From JAOTZA01 sp965224065 (GTDB lineage Bacteria > Acidobacteriota > Thermoanaerobaculia > Multivoradales > JAHEKO01): a stretch of 64,000 bases of DNA. Position 1 is the stretch's first letter. Every line of letters starts with the position of its first letter. Positions 42,599 through 51,605 of this stretch are shown in pieces. Location: NCBI GenBank assembly GCA_965224065.1, contig CBDCYF010000005.1, positions 2,294,001 to 2,358,000 on the forward strand. Reading direction: 5' to 3'. The notes below the pieces were generated by a model, which saw only the letters and a program-made list of their open reading frames with translations, did no database searches and was not told where the DNA came from. A program made the position numbers and the translations under genes.

Positions 42599-44158
42599 CT
42601 ATTCGAGACCCGGAAGAAAGGGCACGCCGGCGGCCCGCGCCTCGTAGAGACGGCGATCGGCAATGCGCAACAGGATGTCCTGCGCCCGGCCGTCGTCGGG
42701 GCACAACGACACCCCCACCGTCGCTCCCAGTTGCACGCCCTCGCGGCGGATCCCCGAGACCAGCTCGACATAGCGCCGCGCGGCATCGGCCGCCCGCGCC
42801 TTGGTCACCCAGGGCAGCACTACGGCAAACTCGTCTCCACCCCAGCGTGCCACCACGTCTTCCTGGCGCCGGTTCTTGTCCAACGCCGCAGCCAGCTCGA
42901 CCAGCAGCTCATCTCCCGCCGCGTGTCCCAGGCGATCGTTGACCTTCTTGAAGCCGTTGAGATCCATCAGGAGCACGCCAAACGCGCCACCATGGCGGTC
43001 GACCCGGGCGCGCTCCGCCTGCATCGCGACGTCAAAACCCCGCCGATTCCGGAGCCCGGTCAGCGGGTCGGTCAACGATGCTTGCCGTAGCTCCTCCAGA
43101 TGATGGGCTTCGTGAAGTAGGGAGGCCACGGGCGGACCAAAAATGCTCACCGCGTCGATCGATGCCTGGGTAAACGCCGCGGAGTCTCTGAAACTGTCGA
43201 GATTGAGAATCGCCAGGACCTCTTCTCGATACACCACGGGAAAATAGAGATTGGCTCGGATCTCGTCGAGCCTTCCGTGCCCTTCCAGGGCCGCGGGCAA
43301 TTCGGTCGCCGTCGCGATGTCGAGGAGATCGGCTTCGTCGTGCCGCACGATCCGCGGCCGGGCCTGCCGCCACTCCTTGGGCCCCCCACCGTGCCAGCTC
43401 CGCATGTCCGCGGGCGTAAAGCTCACTTTGGCCAGCTCCGCCAGCTCATAGCCAACAGCAGCTCGAAACACGAACTCGTCGCCACGGTTGATCAAGACCG
43501 TACCGGCATCCGCCCCGGGCACGGTGCGCACGGCGGCTTCGAGAACAAGCTGGTAGACCTCGTCGATCGGCGCGGAGAGCGTCTGCCGCTGAAGCTCGAG
43601 CAGCGTCTCCAGGCGCTCGTACTGCCGGCGCATCTTTTGGTTGTAGTAGCGGGCCACGAGCAGGTTGCGGATCCGCAGCTCGAGCTTCCAGGGGGCAACC
43701 GGCAGCACCAGCAGATCCTGCGCTCCGGCGGCCAAAGCTCGTTTCCGAGTCGCGGCGTCGTCATCGGCGGCGATCGCCAGCACCGGGAAATAGTCGTCCT
43801 CGGAGGCCCTGGCGGTGAGGTTCTCCAGGATCGAGAAACCGGATGGCTCCGGCAGACCGAGATCCAGCACCAGCAGATCGGTGTCCTCCCAACTCGCCGG
43901 CTCGCGCACCCCCGGTCGATCTCGGTCGTGCGAAACCTTCGCGATTTCCAGGCGGCACAGGACGTCGTTGACGAGACCCAGGACCGGCTCGTCTCCGACC
44001 ACCGCGACCTTCATCTCTCCAAGAGGCACCGGGGGCCCCGGGGGGCTCGACAACGGCCGATCGGTCGTCACGGGACCGGACCGGGCGCCCTGTCCCGACC
44101 GCGCGCCGCGCGCATCACCATCGGCTGGCTGCTTCTGCGGCACGACTGAATCCACCAC
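42599..44158 (-). CDS. Diguanylate cyclase with receiver and GAF domains
   Basis: A 519-residue protein: a receiver-like domain (residues ~48-170, KVAVVGDEPVLGLVND, LLVLDLGLPEPSGF), a GAF domain (~200-345) and a GGDEF domain (~355-515) with LTDPLTGLRNRRGFDVAM, LMDLNGFKKVNDRLGH and ARWGGDEFAVVL. The active-site GGDEF is intact, so it should make cyclic di-GMP. No clear RxxD inhibitory site precedes it. The first ~48 residues are a Pro/Gly/Ser-rich linker. ATG 44158 is used; a later Met (GEMKVAVVGDE) would start directly at the receiver. The gene faces the arsR promoter across about 65 bases. Confidence 0.9.
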   Translation of the reverse strand: MVDSVVPQKQPADGDARGARSGQGARSGPVTTDRPLSSPPGPPVPLGEMKVAVVGDEPVLGLVNDVLCRLEIAKVSHDRDRPGVREPASWEDTDLLVLDLGLPEPSGFSILENLTARASEDDYFPVLAIAADDDAATRKRALAAGAQDLLVLPVAPWKLELRIRNLLVARYYNQKMRRQYERLETLLELQRQTLSAPIDEVYQLVLEAAVRTVPGADAGTVLINRGDEFVFRAAVGYELAELAKVSFTPADMRSWHGGGPKEWRQARPRIVRHDEADLLDIATATELPAALEGHGRLDEIRANLYFPVVYREEVLAILNLDSFRDSAAFTQASIDAVSIFGPPVASLLHEAHHLEELRQASLTDPLTGLRNRRGFDVAMQAERARVDRHGGAFGVLLMDLNGFKKVNDRLGHAAGDELLVELAAALDKNRRQEDVVARWGGDEFAVVLPWVTKARAADAARRYVELVSGIRREGVQLGATVGVSLCPDDGRAQDILLRIADRRLYEARAAGVPFLPGLE

Positions 44159-44185
44159 TTCCGCCCGGGACTCCGCGCGGCGAAC

Positions 44186-44200
44186 CTAGGGGCTTGCTTC
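44186..44200. repeat. Short dispersed word, copy 1
   Basis: CTAGGGGCTTGCTTC. The core AGGGGCTTGCT also occurs at 48208-48218 and 58479-58489, each at the 3' end of a minus-strand gene. Confidence 0.4.
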
Positions 44201-44563
44201 GGGCGCGGCCGGCAAGCGGGCGCTCACGGACCCCAGATACCCCTCGCATCGGACCGTCACCTCGGCCCCGGCCGGGATCTCCCAGCCACCCAGCTTCTTC
44301 CAGCCGATCTCTAATTGTTCGAATCCGCCCAGGGTCTCCTGGGTAAAGCTCCGCTCCTCCCCGGCGGGCGACCGGAGGGTGACCTCGACCTTGGCGAGGG
44401 CCTCGTTCGACGTGTTCGAGACCTGGATGATCTTGCCCGCGCCGATCAACGATTCACGATATTGGATGTCCACCGGAGGGTCCTTGACCTCGACTCCACA
44501 TCCCGAGAGGAGAACGGGAACGAGGACGGCGGCTCCGGCGGCAAGAAATCGTTTGAATCTCAT
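44186..44563 (-). CDS. Small lipoprotein of unknown function
   Basis: A 125-residue predicted lipoprotein: signal FLAAGAAVLVPVLLSGC with Cys 22. Then a single beta-rich domain (IIQVSNTSNEALAKVEVTLR, EIPAGAEVTVRCEGYLGS), whose pattern resembles FxLYD-like domains on bacterial surface proteins. The function is unknown. The gene lies between the diguanylate cyclase and an EEP-family gene on the same strand (gaps 27 and 9 bases), so it may be co-transcribed. Its stop region contains the repeated word AGGGGCTTGCT, giving the terminal residues EASP. Confidence 0.7.
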   Translation of the reverse strand: MRFKRFLAAGAAVLVPVLLSGCGVEVKDPPVDIQYRESLIGAGKIIQVSNTSNEALAKVEVTLRSPAGEERSFTQETLGGFEQLEIGWKKLGGWEIPAGAEVTVRCEGYLGSVSARLPAAPEASP

Positions 44564-44572
44564 CCGGGGATG

Positions 44573-45754
44573 CTACCAGTGGCCGGGCACTGCCAGGCGG
44601 GCCATGACGCCATAGTGATCGGAGGCCATCGGCGGCGGCGCGTTTGGGTCTCCGGGACCCGCGCCCTCGCCCGGCTCGACGCCCAGTCGGGTCACCGACA
44701 CCAAGCCGGCCGCCAGATCACTCGACACAAAGACATAGTCGATCCGCCGCGCCCACCGGTTGCGCAGCGCTCGCATCGCGGCGAGAAGCTCGTCGTCGCC
44801 AAAAACCGGCAGACCCGGACCGGAGCGTTGTCCGACCCATGCCGCCAACGGGTTGCTTTGGGGATCGTAGGTGGGCCCCGCGAAACCACCACGGCTCGCT
44901 TCCGCGGCATCCACAAATCCACCGGCGAGCACCCGAGCGATCGGAACCGAGCCCGGCAAGGCGTTGAAATCGCCCCCCAGCACGACGCCGGCCGGCGAGC
45001 GAGAACGCCCGGGCGTCAACCCGGGCGTCAAATAACCGAGAAGGGTCTCGACCTCGCGCACACGGCGCTCTCGCGCGGTCTCGGCGGCACGGCCGATCTC
45101 TTCCCGGCGCCGGGTGGTGAGTCGGCCGTCCGCGACAAGCTCATCAAGCGCCCCGGGGAGACCCGGCGGCGCACCGCCCAAGTGATGGAGATGGGTATTG
45201 GCGATGAGAAGCGTGACGCTCTTTTCCGGCGATCCCACCGTGATCTCGGCGAGCAGCGCGTAGCGCGCTTCTTCGAGCTGGAACCCGAACCATCCGGAGC
45301 ACCGTGCCCAGCGCCCGCTCAGTCGTAGGCTCCCCCTCGGTCGCAGATCGAGATCGGGCCGCGCCAAAATCGCCAGACCGCTCTTCAGATTGAGCGGCAG
45401 CCCCAGGCCGAAGAGGCGCAAACCGCAGTCGGTCGTCTTGTGCACCGCGTCGTAGCCCAGCGCGTCGGCGTATCGGCCCAACCGGCGCGCGCCCCCGGCG
45501 ACTTCCTGTAGCAACACGACATCGGGCCGCTCGCGCCGCAAGAGCTCGAGCTGGAAGTCGAGCCGCCGTTCGCTCTGACTTCTTGACTCGCCGGGAAACC
45601 AAAGGACCTCCTGTCTCTCGGTTCGTACCCGGCCGTGCCAGAGGTTATAGCTGAGAATGCTGAGCTCCTCCGCAGGCGCCGCTCCTGCAAACGCTCCGAG
45701 CCAGATCGCAAGCTCCCAGACGGATGCGGCCGACTTTTTCTTCCGATCGATCAT
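44573..45754 (-). CDS. Endonuclease/exonuclease/phosphatase-family secreted hydrolase
   Basis: A 393-residue EEP-fold enzyme. LSILSYNLWHGR (metal-site Asn), DVVLLQEVAGG (metal-site Glu), LLIANTHLHHL, VVLGGDFNALPGS, RIDYVFVSSD and ASDHYGVMARL (catalytic Asp-His) are all present. The family hydrolyses phosphodiesters or phosphomonoesters (nucleases, sphingomyelinases, inositol phosphatases); the substrate is undetermined. A hydrophobic N-terminal stretch (ELAIWLGAFAGAAPA) suggests export. The lipoprotein gene follows after 9 bases. Confidence 0.88.
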   Translation of the reverse strand: MIDRKKKSAASVWELAIWLGAFAGAAPAEELSILSYNLWHGRVRTERQEVLWFPGESRSQSERRLDFQLELLRRERPDVVLLQEVAGGARRLGRYADALGYDAVHKTTDCGLRLFGLGLPLNLKSGLAILARPDLDLRPRGSLRLSGRWARCSGWFGFQLEEARYALLAEITVGSPEKSVTLLIANTHLHHLGGAPPGLPGALDELVADGRLTTRRREEIGRAAETARERRVREVETLLGYLTPGLTPGRSRSPAGVVLGGDFNALPGSVPIARVLAGGFVDAAEASRGGFAGPTYDPQSNPLAAWVGQRSGPGLPVFGDDELLAAMRALRNRWARRIDYVFVSSDLAAGLVSVTRLGVEPGEGAGPGDPNAPPPMASDHYGVMARLAVPGHW

Positions 45755-45937
45755 CCGGCTCCATCCTAGGGCACGGTCGGCCGGCGTCGCCGGGAGACGG
45801 GCCAGAATGGCTCGGCTCAGGTGGCGGCCGACCCGCGGGAAAAGCTCAAAGGTACCCCCGGCCTACGGCAGACATCTTGCATCTTGATGTCGGTTGACTG
45901 CTTTTTTGTTTGGAAGGGTCTGATCCGGGCGAATCTC

Positions 45938-46156
45938 ATGGTCCGTTACCCGCAGATTCGGGTTCGCGTACGCAGCCGCAACCCGCTCGCCGTGGTGGCG
46001 GCGGTGAGGGAGGAGATGCGCCGCGCCGGGATCGACCCGGGCCTGATCCGGCGCTTCTCCGATGAGGCGCTGTCGCAGCCGGCCGAGCGGATCTCGGCCG
46101 TCTGTAGCCGCTGGGTCGAGCTCGAGCACCCCTACAGATTGCGCGGCAAGTCCTAG
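45938..46156 (+). CDS. Small conserved-looking basic protein, unknown
   Basis: A 72-residue soluble protein: RYPQIRVRVRSRNPLAVVAA then REEMRRAGIDPGLIRRFSDEAL and VCSRWVELE. The pattern of strand then two helices looks genuine and I have a sense of similar unnamed proteins in other high-GC bacteria, but I cannot name a family. ATG 45938 is the most sensible start; the frame opens at 45821 without similarity. It is free-standing, 180 bases from the divergent EEP gene and 100 bases before the next gene. Confidence 0.6.
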   Translation: MVRYPQIRVRVRSRNPLAVVAAVREEMRRAGIDPGLIRRFSDEALSQPAERISAVCSRWVELEHPYRLRGKS

Positions 46157-46257
46157 GAAGCAAAAGATTTCCGGTCCTGAGGGCCTCTCCGTTGTGCTAG
46201 GCTCGGAGATCCGCCCCGAATGGTTCGGGTTGCTTGCTCCACGGAGATTTTGGGACC

Positions 46258-47382
46258 GTGTCGCCAGCGGAGCCTCTGGCCAAACAGCTGATCCAGATCG
46301 GCCACCGGCAGGTCGAGCTGCCTCCGGGGGTGTCGGTCGCCGACTGGGCGCTCGAGCGGATTCGCACACAGAACCCCTCGATTCGCTCCTACCTCGGCTG
46401 TATCCGGTTGCTCGAGGAGGCGTTGGAGAGCAACTACGCGTTGCTTCACTGCTCCTCGCGTCGGCTCCTCCAGATCTGGCGCAAGGTGCGCCGCGTCTGC
46501 CGGCTGATGCAAACCGAGCTCGCGCCGACCCTCGAGACCCCTTCGCACGTTCCCGATCTCGACACCGCGCGCCGGAACGCCTATTACGCCTTTCAGGTGC
46601 TGTCGACAACCGTGATCCGCGACATCGAAGCGTATCCCTACCGGATCCCGGACACGGATCTTCCGGCGGTGCGCCGTCTCCTCTGTCTCTCGATCGGGCG
46701 AATCTACTCGTTTCTGCGCGACACCTTTGGTGAGATCGTCGCTACCGACCCGCGCAGCCTGCACGACTCCGACTATTACCTGTCGCGGCGCTTTCCGCAG
46801 GAGATCGACGAGGCCGAGTGGCTCTACGCCACCGTCGACCAACTCAACCGCTATCTCCAGGGGCTGGGCGATCTGTGGAACGACCAGTTTGGCGCGCTCA
46901 AGGCCCAGATGGCCGCCGACAAGACGATCCCTAGCCTGGCCGCCTGGGCGGAATGCGCGGCCTTTCTCGATTTGTTGATCGAAGGTCTCGCCACCAAGCT
47001 GCGCGAAGTGCTGGCGCTCGCGGGTATCCGCTATGACGAAATGGAGCCGATCGACAACTATGCCTTCGAGATCCCCCACAGTTGCAAGAGCCTGATCGAG
47101 GTCTACGACCTCGGCCGCGCCGGGATCGACCGGCTCAAGTCGAAGCGGGTCGATTCAGCCGAAGCCCGGCTGCAGAGCCTGGAAGACCTGTTGGCCGTAC
47201 ACGAGGTCACCTCCAGCCGGATGCTCGAGCTGATGACACGGATCGAAAGGGCGATCCACGACCTCGCGGCCTATGTGCCGCTGTGGCTCGACTCGATCGA
47301 GAAGCGTCGCGCCCTGATGCTGACCAAGAACCCGGAGGAGGCCTCGGCGCCGGAGGGGTTCCAGCCGCCCGAGGCCTCCTAG
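46258..47382 (+). CDS. Alpha-helical protein of unknown function
   Basis: A 374-residue protein with no signal peptide or membrane segment. It is predicted largely helical (LIQIGHRQVELPPGVSVADW, then helices such as RSYLGCIRLLEEALESNYAL and LLAVHEVTSSRMLELMTRIE). No domain is recognised. Tyr-rich and Asp-rich segments (SDYYLSRRFPQEIDEAEWLY) may form a binding surface. I prefer GTG 46258, preceded at distance by CGGAG, over the TTG at 46234. It ends 13 bases from the convergent secreted-protein gene, with no obvious terminator. Confidence 0.65.
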   Translation: MSPAEPLAKQLIQIGHRQVELPPGVSVADWALERIRTQNPSIRSYLGCIRLLEEALESNYALLHCSSRRLLQIWRKVRRVCRLMQTELAPTLETPSHVPDLDTARRNAYYAFQVLSTTVIRDIEAYPYRIPDTDLPAVRRLLCLSIGRIYSFLRDTFGEIVATDPRSLHDSDYYLSRRFPQEIDEAEWLYATVDQLNRYLQGLGDLWNDQFGALKAQMAADKTIPSLAAWAECAAFLDLLIEGLATKLREVLALAGIRYDEMEPIDNYAFEIPHSCKSLIEVYDLGRAGIDRLKSKRVDSAEARLQSLEDLLAVHEVTSSRMLELMTRIERAIHDLAAYVPLWLDSIEKRRALMLTKNPEEASAPEGFQPPEAS

Positions 47383-47395
47383 CCGATCCCTATCG

Positions 47396-48094
47396 CTAGA
47401 GATCGAAGTCGGTCTCCGAGATGGTCTGGTTGCCGCTCTCCTCGATCGACAACACCTCCCATTTGCACTCGTCGGCGTTCTCGAAAAACTCGGGGGCCGC
47501 AGTGTACTCGGTGACCGAAGGGTCTGTCTGGGCGATGATCTTGCGCTCCTCGGGCTCCTCGCACTCGACCACCACCTCGTAGGCAATGATCTCGCTGCCC
47601 GGCGGGGCGTCGACGGGCTCCCAATCGAAGAGCGCGTTGTCCGGGTCGATCTCGTCTCCTTCGAGCGGAAAGACCTGGACCGGGGCGTCGGGAAGACGAT
47701 GGGTCAACCGCGCTTTTCCGCGCAGCTTCTTGCCCTCGGTGGTGGTTCCCTTGAAGCGGTACAGGCCCTCCGGGAAAAGCGCCAGGAGCTCATCGAGCGT
47801 CTGCTCGTCAAAAGACGGCTCGGCGCTCTCGAAAAAGAACTCGGTGATGCCCTGGAAACCGACGCTGCTCTCGGCCAAAACGTTGAACAGAACGGTCCCG
47901 TCCGGCGCCTTGAGCTGCATGGAGTCCCAGCCCTCACCGTCGAGGAAGATATGAATCCCCGCGTCGCCATCAGTGTCGTTGATCTCGATTCGGATGAATG
48001 TGTCGTCCAACCGCTTGGCCCAAGCGGTTGGCGCGGCCACGGCCAGGATCGCGACCGCGGCGGCTGTAATCCGTAAGAGTCTGGTCTGTTTCAT
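47396..48094 (-). CDS. Secreted acidic protein with Fn3-like region, unknown function
   Basis: A 232-residue exported protein. Signal peptide LLRITAAAVAILAVAAPTAWA is followed by an acidic N-terminal domain (TFIRIEINDTDGDAGIHIFL) and a C-terminal region (DNALFDWEPVDAPPGSEIIAYEVVVE) that looks like a fibronectin-III or similar beta-sandwich with two Cys near VECEEP and ADECKW. No catalytic motif is visible. It may be a surface or periplasmic binding protein. The start codon is ATG 48094, preceded by GGAGGAG. Confidence 0.65.
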   Translation of the reverse strand: MKQTRLLRITAAAVAILAVAAPTAWAKRLDDTFIRIEINDTDGDAGIHIFLDGEGWDSMQLKAPDGTVLFNVLAESSVGFQGITEFFFESAEPSFDEQTLDELLALFPEGLYRFKGTTTEGKKLRGKARLTHRLPDAPVQVFPLEGDEIDPDNALFDWEPVDAPPGSEIIAYEVVVECEEPEERKIIAQTDPSVTEYTAAPEFFENADECKWEVLSIEESGNQTISETDFDL

Positions 48095-48204
48095 TTCGAA
48101 TCTCCTCCCGGTGGATCTCTTGCGGAGCTTCGGCGTCGGCGAGGAGCCGGCTCCGCTTGCGCCTCCTCAGCGACGTTAGATGCGCGGGAGGCTCGGATCC
48201 TTCG

Positions 48205-48218
48205 CCTAGGGGCTTGCT
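48205..48218. repeat. Short dispersed word, copy 2, with flanking inverted repeat
   Basis: CCTAGGGGCTTGCT. Here the word is part of a longer inverted repeat (CTAGGG, spacer, CCCTAG, 48206-48230) that reaches the psuG stop codon. It could act as a weak 3'-end hairpin of psuG. Confidence 0.4.
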
Positions 48219-48226
48219 GAAAAACC

Positions 48227-49141
48227 CTAGAGCTCGGACCACTCGACCGCGATCCGGGCGGCGAGGGCCGCGTTGGCGACCAGCAGGGCGCGGTTGGTCT
48301 CGAGGGTCTGGCCGTCCGAGAGCTCTGCAAGCCGGGCCAGGAGAAAGGGGGTGACACTCTCCCCGCGGATGCCGCGCGCGGTGGCCTCCTCGAGCGCGGT
48401 CGCGATCCACCTTTCGGTCTCCTCGCGGTCGAGCGCCCGGTCGGCCGGCGGCGGCTGCACGATCAGCACCCCCGAATCGACGCCCAGGCCCCAGTGGGCG
48501 GCGAGCCGGGCTGCGGCCTCTTGCGCCGAGTCGACCCGATCCGGGACGTTGCGACCGCTGTCTTTCGAATAAAAGGCGGGGAAGGTGTCTGTCCGGAAGC
48601 CCACGACCGGCACCCCCTGGGTCTCCAGCATTTCGACGGTCCGCTCGAGATCCAGGATCGCCTTCGCCCCCGAGCACACCACCCCCACCCGCGTGCGCCC
48701 CAGCTCGGTGAGATCGGTCGAGATGTCGAAGCTCGACTCCCCACCCCGGTGAACCCCTCCGATGCCGCCCGTCGCCATCACCCGGATACCGGTACGCTTC
48801 GCCGCCCACATCGTCGCGGACACCGTCGTGGCGCCCAGGCCTCCGGAGGCCACCGCGGCGGCCAGACCGCGCCGGCTGACCTTGAGGACCCCGGCGGCCT
48901 CCGCCAGCTCCCGGATCTCTTCCTCGGTCAGACCGATGACCAGCCGACCGCCGGCGATCCCGACAGTTACCGGGAGCGCGCCTTCCCGGCGGACGGCGGT
49001 TTCGAGAGCCAGCGCGGTCTCGAAGTTCTGCGGCCGCGGCAATCCGTGCGAGATGAGCGTCGATTCGAGCGCCACGACCGGCTGCCCCTTTTTGACGGCG
49101 CGCTGGATCTCGGGTGCGATCTCGAAGTATCCTCTCGACAC
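48227..49141 (-). CDS. psuG: Pseudouridine-5'-phosphate glycosidase
   Basis: A 304-residue enzyme that splits pseudouridine 5'-phosphate into uracil and ribose 5-phosphate. Family motifs are VVALESTLISHGLPRPQN, VTVGIAGGRLVIGLT, KVSRRGLAAAVASGGLGATT, MATGGIGGVHRGGE, STDLTELGRTRVGVVCSGAK and VVGFRTDTFPAFYSKDSG. The usual partner pseudouridine kinase (PsuK) is not next to it, so it may be elsewhere. Start ATG 49141, 17 bases from a divergent gene that starts at 49159. Confidence 0.95.
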   Translation of the reverse strand: MSRGYFEIAPEIQRAVKKGQPVVALESTLISHGLPRPQNFETALALETAVRREGALPVTVGIAGGRLVIGLTEEEIRELAEAAGVLKVSRRGLAAAVASGGLGATTVSATMWAAKRTGIRVMATGGIGGVHRGGESSFDISTDLTELGRTRVGVVCSGAKAILDLERTVEMLETQGVPVVGFRTDTFPAFYSKDSGRNVPDRVDSAQEAAARLAAHWGLGVDSGVLIVQPPPADRALDREETERWIATALEEATARGIRGESVTPFLLARLAELSDGQTLETNRALLVANAALAARIAVEWSEL

Positions 49142-49158
49142 CTGCCAATTCTAGAGCG

Positions 49159-50382
49159 ATGACACGACCCACGATCCAGACCGGCCGAGTCCTTGGAGCC
49201 CTGCTCTTGGTCCTGCCGACCGCCAACGGTGCCTTGGCGGCCGATTCCGAGGCTCCCGCCGCCGAGGAGATCCTCGCCCAAACCGTTTTGGCCTATCGCG
49301 AGGTGGCGGCCATTCGCGACAGCGTTCAAGCCACGGTGACCCGGGGTGGGGCCGAGTCCCAGGTGCGCCTGGACTACACGCTGGGCGCCGGGGCCGACAC
49401 CGAGCTTCACGGCTCCGGTCTCAAGGTGATATCGCTCGACGGCCGGGTCTTTGTGACCCGCGACACCGTGGGCGACAAGTACTTCGAGGCGAGTCTCGAC
49501 GGAACGCTCCAGGAGGTTCTCGGGCGCGTGCTCGGAGCCGGCGCCCCGGCACCGCTGGTGCCGTTGACCATGCGCCACGCCGACGACCCGGAGGCGGGGC
49601 TCGAGCAGGCGCTTGGACACTTCGCCATGAACCTGTTGGGTCCGCTGGAGATCGCCGGAACAAGCATGGTGTCCAGCCCCCGAGGGCGTGACCTCCATCG
49701 AGTCGACCTTGCGACCGATGGGGGCTCGGTCGAGCTCTACATCCGGCCCGGGACCTTTTTCCTCACCCGGATCCACATCGACCGCCATGCAACCGAGACC
49801 GACGACGCGGTCACGGTCGACCTGGTCTTCGACCCCGAGATCCTCGATGACCCCTCGGGACTGATCGAGTTCCATCCCAAAAATCGAGTCACGGTCGACT
49901 CCACCGACAAGCTGGTGGCGACCCGGATGGAGGCCGGCGAGCCGGCGCCGGCGCTCAGCGTCGTCCGCTTCAGCGGAGGTCTGCTGGCCCTGCCGGATCT
50001 CCGGGGCACCACGGTGGTGCTTGACTTCTTTTCGACCGGGTGCGAGTCCTGCCGCGGTTTTCTCGCCGAGACCGAGCTGCTGGCTTCCTGGGCGCAAGCC
50101 CAGGGGCTCGACGTCGTCTTTCTGGCGATCGACACCCTCGAGGACGTGGCCGACGGCGGGCAGGCGCGAGCTCTCGCCGCCGAGTACGTCAGTGTCCACT
50201 CGCTGTCGCTGCCGATGCTTCTGGACTGGAACCACGAGCTTTTGATCACCCTCGGCGCGCCGTCCGTGCCGACCCTTTACCTCATCGGCCCCGGCGGCCA
50301 CATCGCGAGCTTCTACGACGGGGACGCGCGGCCCAGCCTCGAAGCCCTGCAAGCCGAGATCCTCGAGCTCACCGGCCGGTAA
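49159..50382 (+). CDS. Exported thioredoxin-like (TlpA-type) protein
   Basis: A 407-residue exported protein. A signal peptide (VLGALLLVLPTANGALAA) is followed by a ~230-residue lipid-carrier-like/LolA-like region (beta-rich, EILAQTVLAYREVAAIRDS). The C-terminal thioredoxin domain (~265-400) has LPDLRGTTVVLDFFSTGCES, a CxxC active site (GCESCRGF) and PSVPTLYLIGPGG with the cis-Pro. It should reduce or oxidise disulfides in the periplasm. Its stop TAA is the first bases of the palindrome shared with the convergent MFS gene. Confidence 0.82.
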   Translation: MTRPTIQTGRVLGALLLVLPTANGALAADSEAPAAEEILAQTVLAYREVAAIRDSVQATVTRGGAESQVRLDYTLGAGADTELHGSGLKVISLDGRVFVTRDTVGDKYFEASLDGTLQEVLGRVLGAGAPAPLVPLTMRHADDPEAGLEQALGHFAMNLLGPLEIAGTSMVSSPRGRDLHRVDLATDGGSVELYIRPGTFFLTRIHIDRHATETDDAVTVDLVFDPEILDDPSGLIEFHPKNRVTVDSTDKLVATRMEAGEPAPALSVVRFSGGLLALPDLRGTTVVLDFFSTGCESCRGFLAETELLASWAQAQGLDVVFLAIDTLEDVADGGQARALAAEYVSVHSLSLPMLLDWNHELLITLGAPSVPTLYLIGPGGHIASFYDGDARPSLEALQAEILELTGR

Positions 50383-50404
50383 AAAAGGGGACAGTCCCCT
50401 TTTT
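50382..50404. terminator. Perfect palindromic bidirectional terminator
   Basis: An 11-bp arm (AAAAAGGGGAC) is matched by its exact reverse complement around a single A. It ends both the thioredoxin-like gene (stop TAA 50380-50382) and the MFS gene (stop TAA 50405-50403). Both strands give a G/C stem followed by a T-run. The GGGGACAGTCCCC core is also, as I recall, common in REP-type elements. Confidence 0.85.
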
Positions 50405-51605
50405 AGCGATCTCTGAGCCGCCGCCAGAAATAGAGCCCGACCACCGCCGCCACGATCTCGAAGAACCCGCACAGGACAAAGGCGAATCCAAACCCCTTGG
50501 TCGCGTAGGCCCAGGCGCCGATCAAAGGGCCGACCCCGAACCCCAGCGAGCCCGCCAGGTTGAACCCCCCCACGGCGCTGCCGCGTGTCCGGGCATCGCT
50601 CAACTGGACGGTCAGCAGGAGCGCCGGAGGGAACATGATCGAGGCCAGCACCCCGAGGCCCGCCATCACCGGCCACAGCATTCTGAGGTCCGAGTAGCCC
50701 ACGGTCATCAATAAAAGCCCGTAGAGAGCCGAGCCGACCAGCAGCGGCGGGTAGGGGCCGGTTCTCTCGGCCATCCTGCCGGTGAAGTACTGGAGCATCG
50801 CAAAGGGCAGAAGAAACAACGCCAGATAGCGGCCCCTCACCGCCGGATCCGCCGTTCCCAGCGTATCGAGATAGAGCGGAAACACCACCACAAAGAGACC
50901 CACCGCCAGCCGATCGATGAAGTGAAAGAACATCGGCAGCAAAAACTGTGGGCGTCGACCGACGGTGTGGATGATCTCGCGGATCCGCACACCCTGGCGG
51001 AGCTCTCCACCTTCGCGCAAAAAGTGGGCACCCAGCGCCAGCAGGGCAAAGAGGGCCGCGGCCGTCGCTAGCGGCGCCCGTGGTCCGGACCAGCGCGTGA
51101 TGTAGCCGCCGAGTGGAGCGCCCAGCGCCACACCCAGGATGAGCGACGCGCCCAGCAGCCCCATGTGGCGCCCGCGACGCTCTTCGGGCGAGTGGTCCAC
51201 CACCAGGGCCATGACCAACGACCAGGCCATAACGCTCGCGCCGCCCTGGATAAACCGCAGGACGAGGACGAGATCGATCGAGGAGACGACGCCGTAGATT
51301 GTGTAAAAGAACGCCGACAGCAAAAAACCGATCACGATCATCGGCCGGCGCCGGCCCAGACGATCGCTCAAGACGCCCCACAACGGAGCAAACAAGATGT
51401 AGGCAAACGTCTCGACCGAGAAAAAGAGCGTGGCGTCGGCCACGGTGCCGCCGAGGTCGTCGAGCACAAACTCCTTCAAGCCGGCGACGATCAGCGTGAG
51501 ATTGAACATCGCCCCAAAAAGCAGCAGACACGGCAGCAGCAACTGGGGCGAGACGGCGCTCGGGGCCCGAGTACGGGCCGGTTCGGTCTTGGGCGACGTG
51601 CTCAT
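50403..51605 (-). CDS. Major facilitator superfamily transporter
   Basis: A 400-residue inner-membrane protein with about 12 hydrophobic segments. The MFS loop 2-3 motif is LWGVLSDRLGRRRPMIVIGF, and DHSPEERRGRHMGLLGASL looks like the corresponding second-half or amphipathic loop. Substrate unknown; this type often exports drugs or metabolites. Start ATG 51605, which overlaps the neighbour's TGA (ATGA). The frame is open to 51902, but the added part is antisense-like to the upstream gene. It ends at the bidirectional terminator. Confidence 0.88.
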   Translation of the reverse strand: MSTSPKTEPARTRAPSAVSPQLLLPCLLLFGAMFNLTLIVAGLKEFVLDDLGGTVADATLFFSVETFAYILFAPLWGVLSDRLGRRRPMIVIGFLLSAFFYTIYGVVSSIDLVLVLRFIQGGASVMAWSLVMALVVDHSPEERRGRHMGLLGASLILGVALGAPLGGYITRWSGPRAPLATAAALFALLALGAHFLREGGELRQGVRIREIIHTVGRRPQFLLPMFFHFIDRLAVGLFVVVFPLYLDTLGTADPAVRGRYLALFLLPFAMLQYFTGRMAERTGPYPPLLVGSALYGLLLMTVGYSDLRMLWPVMAGLGVLASIMFPPALLLTVQLSDARTRGSAVGGFNLAGSLGFGVGPLIGAWAYATKGFGFAFVLCGFFEIVAAVVGLYFWRRLRDR

